Source: Lycorma delicatula (Eukaryota > Arthropoda > Insecta > Hemiptera > Fulgoridae). From it: a stretch of 64,000 bases of DNA. The translations under genes were made by a program, and so were the position numbers. A model generated the notes under the pieces. It was not told where the DNA came from. It made no database searches and saw nothing but the letters and a program-made list of their open reading frames with translations. The stretch covers positions 308,654,147 to 308,718,146 of the forward strand of contig NC_134455.1 of the NCBI RefSeq assembly GCF_047948215.1. The letters are read 5' to 3'. Below, in pieces: positions 24,201-36,889 of this stretch. Every line of letters begins with the position of its first letter. The first letter of the stretch is position 1.

Positions 24201-26334
24201 TTTGTTCCTTGTGATCAGTGTTGGAATTAATTTTAAAATTAAAAGAAATATATATGTAAAAAAATAGATAGATAGATAAATATATTATAAGATTACCAAT
24301 GTATGATTTAAGAGTTATTATTATTTTGGCACATGTTATTTACAATCCGATGAGATTAAATTATATTTGTTAAATGCCTCTCATGTAATCTGTACGATAG
24401 AATATAGTGTTAATTAATCAATGGCATTTTGTAAATTAAATTTTTTACTTTTGCAGTTCCCACATTTTGTGCCAAATCAGAGTACATTTTATTAATATTA
24501 ATATCTCTTTAATATAAATATATATATATATATATAATATACATTTTATGTAAATGATAGGCATAGAGCTGTGAATAATTTAAATGTTGGATAATATTAT
24601 TGTTAGTTAAAAAAATATGTAGGTTTACCTAGGTACTTGTGTTCAGAGTACAATGCTATATTATAATATATATAATATGAAATATTACTGCCTTCATACT
24701 GAAAGTGTTATATTATTATTAATGTATCATAAAATTATTTTAGTGGTTTGTACTGTTTTACTGTGTATATCACTGTTTAAAATTACTGCAAATAAAAATT
24801 TATAATACGTAAAAAAATATATGATATTAAATTGTATAATGATGACAGTCATGTTGATGCCAGTGTTACATTAAATGACTTATTGGATAGTAAATGTTTT
24901 AAAAAATAAGTAATTATATATATATATTATTTCATCTAAATTACTATTTGAAGACTTTTTAGAGCTGCATTTTTCTAATTTTTGTTACAATATCTAATTA
25001 AAGGAATGAAGAAAAAGAGATGATTACGTTTGGATGTAAAAAATTTAATATTGTAATTTTTTTTTTTTACCAAATAAAAGCTCAATACCAAATATTTTTT
25101 TTTTTATTAATGAATAATAATTTTTTATAATTTCTTTATAATGAATTTGAGTAACTTTTAAATAATTTATGAATAATGGATTTTAAATAAATTCAGAACC
25201 AATTGGGTATTTTAAAACACGTAATATATTTATGAACTTTAAAAAAATAATAAATATTGGCATGCATGAATGGTTTTAGGTGTAGTTGATTTAATAAAAA
25301 TTTCAAAAATCTTTTGAATTTTAAATTCAGGAGTATAAATCAGTGTGGTTTAAAACTTAAATTCGTATAAAAAAATGAAAGGCTTTTAAATTTGGTCATT
25401 TCTTTTTCAATTTAGGATCTTTCATTTCATACCCCTTGAAGAGTTTTCACAATTCATTTTTTTTATTCAGAAAAAATCAATCATTAAATCATTGATTGAT
25501 TTAATGTAACTTTATCAAATTTTACTTCATTTTTTTATTAAAAAAAAAAGAGCTAATTTTGTTTTAATAATCTCTCATTGTGAAAGTAATATTTTTTTAA
25601 CAAAAAAAATGTTCAAACACAGTAATTTTGTAACAAATTAGTAAAATTCTTTCTCTCATTACAGTTGAACCTTTAAAAAATGTTCAAATACGTTATTAAC
25701 TTAATTTATTAAGATTCTAATAAAATTAAAAATGTGCTGTATCTCATTCTGAATTTTGTAAAACCTATAACCTATTGAATCATTACCAAAAAATTTTTTA
25801 TTTCACAACACAAACTGCAGCGGGGAGCGATTTCATATATATATATATATATATTCACCAGTTGGTACTATTTATTGGATCTGCCTAAGTGTCTTAGGAA
25901 GAATTTATATCCATGAAGATATCCGAAAGATTTAATATTTTTATGTAAGGTAAGTAATATTGAAGAAAACCAAAATTTTCTAATATGATTCTATGATTTA
26001 CTTGAATCCTATATCCACCAATCGAGCTTAATTTGTCAGTAGTTTGTGAATTCTTAAACAATGCATAACTGTTCTTCAGTTCTTAACCCAATTTCTGTTC
26101 ACTCCTGGAAAAATGTTTTATGCATTGAATTTGGCTTTACCTTTGCTCATTTATTTTGTGCTTACAATTACAAATATTCATTACTGTCTTAAATTGTTTT
26201 TACTTTTTTTTTTAAATATTAATGAGTAAAGTGTTCTTACTGGTGATTTTTTTCTTGCCATACATTTAAATTATATATCACAGATTAAGTTTTGAAAATT
26301 TTTATAAAGTAATCTGCCCTTGCTAGTTTAATGT
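21221..26334. other. 5-kb AT-rich stretch, no gene recognised
   Basis: Largely poly(A/T) and TA-rich low-complexity DNA with short microsatellites, among them (GATA)n at 24265-24278, (TA)n near 24520-24536 and (AT)n at 25837-25854. A minus-strand open stretch around 21650-21790 has no recognisable family. I see no exon with both splice signals and protein similarity. Confidence 0.5.
25837..25854. repeat. (AT)n microsatellite
   Basis: About nine AT units; one of several TA-rich simple repeats in this stretch. Confidence 0.9.
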
Positions 26335-27830
26335 GGGTGTCAGCCAGCAGCGCCCCGAAATGGGTTTTTGGCCATATAAAAATTCCCTTCTCATGAGGGT
26401 AAAGTAGAGAACTTAACACATCCAATCATCCACCATTGGATTTGTCATCCAATCCAACATTGGAGTCCCCAAAGCCTCATTGCATGGATGCTACTCAGAA
26501 GGGCACCAATCCTGCTCAACACTCAGAGCTATCCGCCATCAGAACACAGAACAACCACTGCTCCCATGAATCCAACACCAAATGATAGGGTGTATCAGTG
26601 GGATACTGACACGGGACTTCCCTATCACCGTGATACCCAACCTTTTATGTCATGGCGTAGATAAACAGGTAATCCAGTCCAGAATCCTACATCTTCACCA
26701 CTACCATGCCGTCGAGCTACACCAACCTGCTGCCTACAGAACAGTTTAATCAACATAATCTGTTCTGTTAACCACTTGTCGTAAAGCCTGCAATTATACT
26801 GGACAGCCCTTGCTTGTTATCAAATATTCTTGTTTATATCCAGATTTAGCACAGGCAGGGAACAGAAACTTTGCCTCCTTATTTAGACATACCTGTTGAT
26901 CGTGTTCCATACTGCAATGACCACAAAGTTCCTTTTCTTTGCAGAACTTTCAGACATGCTCATAGGTCTGGTATCTATAACATCTTGCTACACTACTGTA
27001 ATCTTTGATTTTACAGTAACTCCAATCAACTATATTGATTGGAGTTACTGTAAAATCACGGGATTGGGTTACTGTGATTACAGGACTTTATCCCGTAATC
27101 ACAACAATTCCTCACCTTCACAACACACTGAACAACTCATTGCTTCTCTCCTTTCTGCGTTGTCACCTCCTTCAAAATGTTGAAACCATCACTAAATAAT
27201 TGTTTAGGTGGTTTAGCCTCCCTACTCTGGTTAAAAATACAATCCATAACTTCATTATGGGAAAGGCCTTTCGGGATGTCATAAATCATTATTTTTGGCT
27301 TCACTGACCTTGGGATACAGGAAGTTAGTCCATGTTTAATTTTTGTAGGAGGAATGCCATCATTAGCACTATCACAAGACTTCACTCCACCACCAGCCAA
27401 CCTCATAGTGTCATTCGTGACACATGAATACAGGAGTATCATATTGCCCAGCTAAACGTCTAGCTGTCCCCTTACTCTCAAATCCATATGTAGAACATCC
27501 CACTGAATCACAATCAAATGGCATGGCATGTCATTGTCATTGTCATCATAAGAAGAAAGATCATCAGAACCTCCTGGGCACTTTCCTCCCTAAACTTCTG
27601 TCTAGTTACTTTTCTCATTACTTTAGTTTTAAAAGCCTCAACCTCATGCAAACTTGATTTCACCAGTCCTAGTACATTTTCAACCATACCCTCCTGGGCT
27701 CTATCCTCCATTATCCCTTCCTTCCTTAATTTCAAAAATCCTTTCAATCTAATAGTCAGAATTTATCATAAAATTAATTATGAAATTCTTGTCATTAATC
27801 ATTTTCTTCCTTGTTTTGATTCAGGATAAA
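26335..27830 (-). pseudogene. Non-LTR retrotransposon ORF1 relic
   Basis: ORF1 (Gag-like nucleic-acid-binding protein) of a LINE, read on the minus strand. From 27747 down: a charged helical segment (VKSSLHEVEAFKTKVMRKVT), then a flexible part, then RSVKPKIMIYDIPKGLSHNE (27300 region), matching the RRM-like domain where PKI-IYDVP is typical. Near the C-terminus CYRYQTYEHV (about 26960-27000), KFCKEKELCGHCSMEHDQQV (about 26890-26950) and GCPVYNCRLYDKW (about 26770-26815) form degenerate CCHC zinc knuckles. The first knuckle has Tyr in place of its second Cys. Sequence from 26765 to 26335 is clearly richer in G+C than the surroundings and probably belongs to the same element, but I recognise no ORF2 there. 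Stops are present. Confidence 0.78.
27007..27057. repeat. Perfect 23-bp inverted repeat with 5-nt loop inside ORF1
   Basis: GATTTTACAGTAACTCC... (27007-27029) is exactly complementary to 27035-27057. A second, 9-bp hairpin follows directly (TGTGATTAC 27073-27081, GTAATCACA 27095-27103) and shares the GATTGG-GTTACTGT core. The right arm matches the expected ORF1 codons (DWSYCKIKDY), so the left arm looks like an inverted local copy. Confidence 0.95.
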
Positions 27831-29214
27831 ATAAATTATAAAATAAAATAAGTAATAAATATAAATAAAGAATAAATAAATAATAAAATAAATTCAGAAT
27901 TGAATTTCAAAAAAACTTTATTTATTTATTAGTTGGCAAAATTTAAATAATTTGAAAAGGTAGACATCGCCATTAAATTTGGAACAAGATATCCGACAAT
28001 TGTCCTGCATGATACATTTCATACTCAAATTCTAATGAAAAATTCTGGATCATTTTTCTCATAACTGCAGTTCTTCAATGCCATTGAAACTTTTATTTCA
28101 GGAATCATTCTACTTCCACAGCCTAAATAGACTTAATGAATCCCTAAAGGAAAAATTGCACTATCTGAGGTTACATGATGTTTGTGACCAATTCACCTCA
28201 CTGTTTTATAAGACAAACTTGTTCTGCAACCAGTGGATTGTTTCATGTGCAGAGCTTAAAGAATATGATTTTTCACTACTTTTAATTATTTAAAACACAT
28301 TTATAAAGTGTGTAGATCTCAGTGACTTAGATCGCTGATGGTGGCAGGTAGAAATTTAATAGAAATAAAAAAATTAATATGGAAATTGCACAATTTGCCC
28401 AGAAAACTTGGAATTATAAGAAAATTTCAGCCGTAAGTCTTCACAAAAACACCTTGTTTTTCAGATATTCTGTGTATGAAGAATCTTAATTAGGTATATA
28501 ATAAGGACATTACACTTGTATTGTATAGATTTTATTTCTCAAGATGTCTATGTTTATTTAACATCATTAGATTAGACTTTTTTAAATTTAATTATTTAAA
28601 AGGTAGGAAATAACCCGTTTCTATGAGTTACATATTTATTAATATTAAAATGCTGGTAAGGATTTAATTTTTGAAATGCATAGTAGGTGAATGAAAAAAG
28701 GTTATCTTTGAAATTTTAATTTAGAATGTGTAGTAATTTACACATTCCAGAAAATTCTTTGAGATTCTAAAAAGTTGTACTTTTTTTACAAAATTAGACA
28801 TCTTACTTGACCTTAAGATGTTATAACTATCATTCATCAGTAGAAAAAGTGCAATTAAGGGAAAGTTTTATTATATACACTGGAAGTTGTGAAAGATTCT
28901 CATAAAAAAATTCCCCATAACATTGGCAGTTATAGTTTGTTTTTCCATTTATTTCAATCATTTTCTCTTAAGTAAATGCATTTTTTTTTAATATTGGTAA
29001 AAATTAGTATATTATAATTTTTTATGTTTATCTATGTTAGGATAAAAGCTCTATTCATTATCAAATAATGTAGTTTGGTTGGAATGCCTATATAAACCCT
29101 GAAGTACGTATACATAGTTATTCGTCTCATAAGGTTGGTTTGAATTTCATCAGTTATTATCTTTTATATAGAATTAAATAGCAGTAGAAGTTAACAAATT
29201 TTGTGCACTTTTAA
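27831..29214. other. AT-rich spacer, no gene recognised
   Basis: The open frame 28078-28293 (+) is of near-average composition and codes LNESLKEKLHYLRLHDVCDQ in its middle; no family recognised, not called. Confidence 0.45.
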
Positions 29215-29360
29215 CCTCCGGGACCGCCATTAGGTATTCCTTCAGAGGATAAGATGAACAATTTGTAGCGTGTGTGAAAATGTCATGCCTACCTGGGATT
29301 CAAAGCCAAGACCTCTGGATGAAAGGCCGAGATGCTACCACTTGTGGCATGGAGGACAGT
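29215..29360 (-). mobile_element. tRNA-derived SINE, family 2
   Basis: On the minus strand the head reads CCATGCCACAAGTGGTAGC (A box) and then, about 35 bases on, GGCTTTGAATCCC (B box), the two internal RNA polymerase III promoter elements of tRNA genes. It does not fold as a full tRNA and is followed by a non-tRNA body ending AATACCTAATGGCGGTCC. A decayed relative lies at 48450-48550. The body end resembles short stretches at 36850 and 37745. Confidence 0.75.
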
Positions 29361-30429
29361 AATGAATTAGATGTTCTAGAGTATTTAGGATAGACTAAAT
29401 AAAATTGCTAAATCCCATCTTGTAAATTATGTAATTTACTTTTAACCTGTCACTCAGCTTCCCCCTTGCAACCCATTGACCCATTGTCAGTATGCTGACA
29501 AAAAGTGGAGTATGAAACAGAATTAAATTTCATGAGTTAATGATGTGTTGCCCTTAATCCTAGAGCACACATCTACCTTTTAATTGATAACAATAATAGT
29601 CTTAGATTGAACATGTCTTAATCCTACATTGCATGAGAAATCTAATATTAAAACAAAAACGTTTTCACTTATATGGAGGTCATATATCATGGAAAAAATA
29701 GGTTAAAAAATTTTATTTTATTTTAAAATCTTTTACAGGTATTTTTCTTTAAGTTAACCATCGGCAAATTCATGCAGTAAGCATTCTTTTTTTCACTGGC
29801 CTTATTTCTTACAGATAAAGGATTCCTTATCGTTCAAGAGGCATTATTTCTTTTGTATTTTATCATGTAATAAAAATGTAAAGAACTAAAAAAAAAAACA
29901 GGTAATTTAATTTCACTTTTTTTTTGTAATAAGACCTTATTAAATAATGAAAGGAAATATTTTCAAAAAATTAAAAAATTTATCCTTAGGGTTAGTAAAA
30001 TTATTTATCCTGACTAATAAGTATAATAAAACTAAATTTTATTTGCAATTTTTACTTGACTAACTATATAAAAAACAATAAATTACATTATTTAGCTTTT
30101 TTCTTTGAATGGGAAAAAATGTTGGATTGAATGACATTAATTCTTTTTAAACTTCTGCATTATTTCAATTAATACAAATTACAAATATGAGTACTATAAT
30201 TCAAATAAAACATAAAATAAAATATGAATAATATCTCTGAGTAATAAAAAAAACAAAAAATATCATACAGTAATATAAACTTACCTCCTAACAAAACAAT
30301 TTATATGATAAAATACTGTAACCTACTTGAACAATTATTTTTACTGTCAACATTGTAACATTTGCTACACTTTCATTCTAGTAAATCCTTTAAAATTTGA
30401 AATTTTACTTTTTTTTTTTTTTTTTGCTC
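29361..30429. other. AT-rich spacer; left end of the piggyBac element may lie here
   Basis: No gene. TTAACC at 29450-29455 could be a piggyBac-type TTAA border, but the bases that follow do not match the right terminal repeat, so the left end stays undefined. Confidence 0.4.
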
Positions 30430-32200
30430 TGGCCAATGATCAGATCATATCTGTCTAAACGCACATCAACTGAAGTATCTGAAGAAGATTTAAGGCATTT
30501 CTTTGGCGTTGCTTCACAAGACAGTGGTTAACCTTTTGTTGGTGTGGTATTTGTACCTAACTGGTACAATCCATCAATTACTTCTAATCTGAATGCAAAT
30601 AACATCAACATTTTCTGTTTGCTACTAGTACCAATATTCTCCTGAGCTCTTCTATATAGAAACCATGTGTTGATTACTGTTACATAAATCAAATGATAGA
30701 CTCTCATATACTTTACATATATTTTCTTGTCCGTATAATTATTCTGCCTCGCCCAAACAAGCTGTTCATCAAATCCACTCTGTGCTTATTATAAGTAATA
30801 ATTACATTCGGAAAAGTGACCTTCTTCATGGGTTTTGGTTTTTCTATTGCATCGTGACACTTCTTTGGTAGCATTGTGACTATTTTGTTGTCTTTCCAAG
30901 CCAAATTAGAGACATCATCAGCATTACCTACATACTCAACAATAGTCCCTATTGGTTGTTTTTTAAATTCATCATCACAAGGAAGCTTGCAATTAGGTAT
31001 TCTGTAATGTCTGACAGTACCAAGTGATATGATACCTTTCCTTTTTAAAAAAAACCATCAAAGGAATTGATGTATAAAAATTGTCACAGTAAACTTTGTG
31101 GTTTTTATTTTCAAGTGTTGAAAATGTAGTTTTACTGTAAATATAGTTTTACTGCTACATTGCTGGAAGCATCCATGTTTGGTTCGTCATCCCTACAATT
31201 CTCTGGTTCGTTTTGTTGTACAGAATATATTTCAAAATTGTAAGTGAATCTAAGCATGCCACTCAATACAAATAATTTGTACCCATACTTATGGGGTTTG
31301 TTTGGTATGTACTGTTTCATGTAATGATGTGCTTTGGTTGGGCACATTTGTTCATCAATTGAGAAATTCTTCAATCAGCGCAGAGGAAAACCTTTTTAAC
31401 AGGTGGCCCATAACTGACCTTATTCTGAACAATTTGTCTTGACCTGGCTGCCTCCTAAGAATTAAATTAATATTGTCATTGAAGTGAATATAATGCCTAA
31501 TCACTTCAAACTTGTTGACAGTCATAGGCTGCTGAACTGAAGATATTCCAATTAATACATACCGATAGTATGAACATTTTTTATACAGGCCAAACTTAAG
31601 ACTACTTAGTGCCAATATATTTTTTTATATCATTAGTTGTTATATTTACAGGTTTTCTGGGCACTGTATAATGAGGTTTGGTTTGCAGTTTGTTTGAAAA
31701 TATCATTATTTAAAAAATAGCTGAAAAACTAATATCGGTTTTCTAATTGAGTTATTTCAGTTGGTAAAGTAGAGCTTCCTGAAAAATCAGTCAGTAACTT
31801 CAAGACACTTATGTTTCCAAAAAAATTGACTGTTTGGTAGGCTTTTTAGGTTTTGGATTACTACAGCCAACATTAGACTAACTGAGATGTTCTTGAAGTT
31901 GTTGTTCCTGTACAGTTACTTGCTTCAAGAGAGTACTACATTCATTGATCACCAACATTAACCTCAATAATTTTTACTTGTGATGAAGTTGATGCACCTT
32001 CAAGGTTAGCATCCAATTGTTCATCAGGGCAGGAAATGTCATCATTAATTAGGTCTAATTCAGTAAATAATATATTATCAGAACAGAAATCAACCTTACC
32101 ATCTTCATCACATTCACTTCCATTGGGAATATCTTCAAATACATTGTCTTCATTTAATTTTTGTACACATCCATCACTATCAACTACATACACACCACAT
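30430..32200 (-). pseudogene. piggyBac transposase pseudogene (PGBD-like)
   Basis: DDD-type transposase relic. From 32193 down it has an acidic N-terminal region (NGSECDEDGKVDFCSDN) as usual in this family, then MTVNKFEVIRHYIHFND (about 31480-31535) and FRIRSVMGHLLKRF. Then KNFSIDEQMCPTKAHHYMKQ (31315-31374) carries the first catalytic Asp. HKYGYKLFVLSGM and ASSNVAVKLYLQ follow. VYCDNFYTSIPLM (about 31060-31100) has the second Asp, with Cys where Phe is usual. NLAWKDNKIVTMLPKK (about 30860-30910) has the third. RVDLMNSLFGRGRIIIRTRK and a C-terminal region ending in VRLDRYD (about 30440-30460) finish it. Frames are broken in several places although many motifs are intact, so decay is moderate. 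Confidence 0.92.
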
Positions 32201-32436
32201 TCATTTTTAATTTTTTATAAACCTTTGCAAACTAAATAATCAGTTAAAATTAAGTTTTTAAGGCTGAGAATTAGAAAACTAATACTATCTAGAAAATGAA
32301 ATCATTACTAACTGCTAGAATAAGGTTAACTGAACGCATGAAGTTGCTGAATCACTATTTAGTATTCTCACATTTGCATATTAGGTGAAAAATCTCTCTT
32401 GTAGCCAATTGGCTACTATATGCATTGTAGGGTTAA
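30430..32436 (-). mobile_element. piggyBac-like element, right end defined
   Basis: The right border reads GTAGGGTTAA (32427-32436), that is TTAA followed by CCCTAC on the element strand, as expected for piggyBac (TTAA target, CCC-start ends). A perfect 16-bp palindrome, GTAGCCAATTGGCTAC, lies just inside at 32401-32416. The left border is not resolved; 30430 marks the end of recognisable coding sequence. Confidence 0.75.
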
Positions 32437-34879
32437 TATATGAGAGTATGCCCACTAACATGATACAGTGAAACTGTTGTGCTCATGTATTTTAATAAAT
32501 TCAATTTTTACTTATCTGTACGAGAAAAAAAGTTGTCAACATCCATTCAGTCAAACTATAGCCCTACATGGATAGTTAACATTTACTGTAAGATGTCTTG
32601 TTAATTAACTGATACAAATACTTAGAATTATGAAATGATTTACAGAGATTATACCTATTCAATTGGTGTCATTTTTCTAATTTACCCAGCCACATGTGTA
32701 GTAGTAAGTTTCTTTCCGTAAACACACTTTCCGAATTTATATAATTAACCAATTTTCCAAATAGTATTTGTAAAACTGAATCATTTCTTGTAGAGAGTTT
32801 CTATACATTTCATACCTATTACAGATTTATGTTTTACCTCTTTGACTTTTTCTTTCTTTACAAAGGCATCTCATTAATAAATATTAATGAGATGCTTTTA
32901 ATGTTCATCTTTTTTAGTATTTAAATTTTATTACCCTTATAATACTTAGTAAATCTGGAACATGCCAGCTAAAACTACACATTAGTCTTATTTTAGTAAA
33001 GGTTTTAAAGTTATTGTATAGCATATAATAATAAACAATTCAGTGATGCTAATTTTCTGGGGAAACTGAAATTGTTTTTTATAAGAATATATTTCTTGTT
33101 CCTGTGAATGTGTTAAATATTATGTTACCAATATTTTTATTTATGATATCATTTAATGCAGCCTTAAAAGTTAAAAAGTGGTATATAATTATATAAAATA
33201 CAAGTTTTAATATCATGAAACTCATATAATTACAAATTTTAAGTTAAAATTACTTTATATTACATTTATTTTTTTTTTGAAATCTTAAATACAAGAAAGC
33301 GCTGATACTTTTACCATGTTATTAAACAACATTTCACGTTATGAAATTGTCAACTATTATAATTTTTCTTGCTTTTTATTGTTAATCTTATACTGCTTGT
33401 ACTATTTTTATTGTTAAAAATTATTAATGACATAATGCAGTTGCCAGAAATATATATTAACAGTATGATATATATATATATATACTTTGTATTAGAAAAT
33501 AAATGAATGCGATTAACTGTGTTATTATTATTTCACTGACTAAGTAAGACAGAATACAATTTTTGTCTCTCTTCTTCTCATTTCCTTTTTTTATTTTTAT
33601 TAACCACTTAACTACCTCAAGATGAGCGCCATTAACAAAATCGCCATGTGTTGCACAATTTAGGAAGAAATAATATCACAGCAATAAAAATATCTGGATG
33701 TGATTTTCTGTAATTTAAAAAGTAATGAGTTCAATTTTTTTGAAGTTCACATTTCATTGCTGATGTTAAGTTTTACAAAAAAAAGTCATTAAAAATACAG
33801 TTGAAAATAATTATGTTACATCACCAAATTTAAAATTCATTGAAACATTACAACAATAATACATGGTTGTTGCTACTTGTGTAACTTAAAGATATTTTTA
33901 AAATGTGCAGAAATAAATTTGCCTCAATGAATGAGTCATTTATTGCAAATATTATTATAACAAAGTGATGAAAATATAAGATAATTTGTCCATTAGGAGT
34001 ATATGCTTGCTGTCGCAGTAAAATGTTTAGTAATTTCTTTGGAAGATACACAAAGTGAAGTGACAATGAAACCAAAAACACAGAATTTAGTGACTCATTT
34101 CATGACACTCTTTCTTTGTGGATTATGTATATTTTTTGTTTTATTTATTTTTCAAAATTGATTAGTATTATATTTTTCTGGAGCCCAGATCCAGTTAATA
34201 TAATATTATTATTATAAAATATTATTTAACTTAAAATAGCCAGTTATACTAGTATATTATTGTCCTTCAGTAAGATCTGATTTGAATGGTTTATTTATAG
34301 TTTGATACCGTCTATCATAATGAAGGTGAATGAGGATTTTCCATTTATTTAACCCATCATACCACATGATTTTTTTCACAAACATGAATGTTCCCTTTCT
34401 TTAAGGAACCCTAGTTGCTACCTAACTCTTAGGCTTATCTACATGAAAATTATTAAGCTTCATGTTTTGAGAATTATGTAAAACACAAACTTCATATTTT
34501 ACTTGAGAAATAATAATAACTCTGATCTAATCTGAAGTAATGTAAATCTTAGTGTACAAATGAGTAATATAGTTTAATAGCATTAGTTCTGTGTTATTTT
34601 CTTTTGTTTTATAAGAATATTTTTTATAGAGTATTCTTTTCATAAGCTTAAGTAAAGTAATTCATGTAATAAATTGGAAGACCAAATTATAAAATTAAAT
34701 TGGAGAACTGTCAAAAATGGAAAACTGGAATAGTTTTCATAAACAAGTCTTGTAGTATATTAACAAAAACTGTGATGATTCTGAAGTGCATAGCAAGATC
34801 TGCCCAGAAAGTGACTGACTTTGTGTTCTAACTTTAAATCTAGAAGTGCCACATTACAGTGTACACAGTCAGAAGGACT
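32437..34879. other. AT-rich spacer, no gene seen
   Basis: Holds a (TA)n run near 33468-33483 and chance open frames such as 33848-34081 (-). Nothing recognisable. Confidence 0.5.
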
Positions 34880-36490
34880 GCCATTAATAAATCATACCAT
34901 TATGATGTCAAAATGCATAGAGAAGTTTTAAATTTTGTCAAAAACTTTGAGACATTTTTGTTCAGAAACCACAGTGTGATATGTTGAAGAATCTACACAC
35001 ATTAAAAAGTGGTTAGGAAATTTAAAAGTTGTCATAATTCATGACAACCCGATTCTGACAGGCCCAGAATAACAAAGATTCCTGGAAATGAAGAACAAGT
35101 TAAAACTTTTATTAGAGATAGAAGAACTTGGAATTCAATACTAGTTTCAGAAATCTTGAGCCAAGAACTGGGACGAGCTGCAAGGCTCCAAGATTTTATC
35201 CTTGGTTACTTACAGAAGACCAAGAAATTATTGAGTGGAAGTGCCCAGGACAATTTGTAAAAAACCCAAAAAAAGTACATTACTGGTAATGAGTCATTGC
35301 TTTAAGGTTATGACCCTGAGATAGAAGTTCAATCTTCACAGTAGAAGAGTCATGAGCCAAGAAACTACGTCAAAGTTAGATCAACATCAAAGTAATGCTC
35401 ACTTTTTTACTTCCTTGTATAAAGAAAAATAAGTATTGTGATCATGAAAAATTTTGGTTTTCAGATTTCAACGGAAATATCCATTTTGACTAGTTTTGGC
35501 ATGACGTATGTACATATGCATCTCTTATAACTCCAAAACGATTAGCTGTAGGATGTTGAAATTTTGGATTGTTGTAACATCTAGTTGTGCACCTCCCTTT
35601 TTGATTGCAATCGACTAGACTAAAAGAGCCCAAAATTCAAACAAATTTGGATTTTGGACTTTTTCTTATAACTCCAGTAATAAGCCCTCATTGAGAGCTT
35701 TTCAACAGTATACCATAAGTGGTACTTATTTTCAGTGGTTCTAGAGTTATAGCCAAATAAAATTTTAATTAATGAAATATTTGGATCTTACAAAGGGAAG
35801 GCACATCGGTTCGAATCTGACTTCATTTCCTTTTTTTTAAATTTAAATATATTGATTTATTAATAATTATTAACCTCTGATTGTAAAAAAAATACAATAA
35901 ATAATAATAACTATGAAAAAATATCATAAATTATTAATGATATAAAATTTTATGTACTTTTCATTTAAAAAAAAATGTGTAATGTAATTTAATAAGCATA
36001 CAAGGAAGTCATGTGGAATCCGCATAAAATTTTAAAAGGAAGGTTAACCTTGAATTTGCTTAAAAGGTCAGACAGTGAACAAGGAATATTACTTGGAAAT
36101 TGTAAAGCAATTATATGACAGTGAGAAGGAAGTGACCTGATTTATTGAAAACCATTATTGACTGGATGCTTCATCACAACACAGCAACTGCACTTTATCA
36201 GCAGTTTCTAATGAAACACAGATTTTGCAGCTTTGTCAGCCCCAAACAGTTCTAACTAGATTCTTCCCTAAATTAAAAATTTTTTTAGGAGGAAAATTTA
36301 ATGAAGAAAAAATTAAAAGGAATGTAATAAAGGAGATATTAGTGTTCAGAAAGAGTGTTTTCAAAAGTGGAGGATCATTGGAAAAAGTTTGCAATATCCA
36401 AAGGGAGTGCTTTGAAGGAGATATCATCATCATTGACTACAATTAACTTGCTAGCTATAGACATTTTTTGGACAGATCCCATATATTGAG
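34880..36490 (+). pseudogene. Mariner transposase relic split by another insertion
   Basis: First part, 34880-35408: a degraded helix-turn-helix, RPRITKIPGNEEQVKTFIRD (about 35060-35120), SILVSEILSQELG, then YITGNESLL and GYDPEIEVQSSQ (35275-35340) around the first catalytic position, where Asp has become Asn. Second part, 36060-36450: GQTVNKEYYLEIVKQLYDSE (36066 on), LCQPQTVL, a TRFFPKLKIFLGGKF-like block after the third catalytic site, and CFEGDIIIIDY at the end. The two parts join logically across the inserted repeat at 35409-36009, so the mariner was there first. Many stops show it is dead. Confidence 0.85.
35409..36009. mobile_element. Inserted non-coding repeat with 12-bp inverted ends
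   Basis: Bounded by ACTTCCTTGTAT (35409-35420) and its exact inverse ATACAAGGAAGT (35998-36009). The 601-bp interior has no reading frame of note. It holds a distinctive, more complex block (35450-35830) that ends with GGTTCGAATCTGAC, a sequence like a polymerase III B box. It interrupts a mariner transposase. A target duplication is not obvious, so the exact edges could differ by some bases. Class unknown; probably a non-autonomous DNA transposon. Confidence 0.7.
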
Positions 36491-36660
36491 TAGATCAATA
36501 TATAGAAATAATAAAAAGAAATGGAAAATAATGAAGATTGAAAAAACAACAAAGAAAGGATTTTTTCCCAGAGATATATTCTAAAATAAGTTTTAAAGTA
36601 TACTAGTATAGAATATTGAAAAATAGAATAGTCAAAAATAACCCCATATTATACATTTTT

Positions 36661-36880
36661 AGACCCCATATGTAAACACTGTGTCTATTTACTTTTCCAC
36701 TGAGATGAAACATTGCTTCACTGCTAAAATTAAACATGGAAGAATTGTCATCCTTCATGCTGATTGATCAGTAATGTGCTCCTCACATTTTGAGTTTAGA
36801 CAGCCCAATCTTCTAAGGGATAGTGGGTGGAATGAATGACCAATGCCTGAAGGGGACCGTTAGGTATTCTTTGAGCTTAT
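36661..36880 (-). repeat. Second copy of the IS630 transposase middle segment
   Basis: About 93-95% identical by eye to 37555-37772, same orientation, including the AMFHLSGKLNRHSV-coding part. It lies beyond the C-terminal end of the relic at 36890-37772, giving a partial tandem arrangement. Confidence 0.9.
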
Positions 36881-36889
36881 GAAAAGAAT

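Noticed and set aside
29215..29360. A functional tRNA gene
   Set aside because: A and B boxes are present but the stems do not form a full cloverleaf and a non-tRNA body follows; a SINE explains it better.
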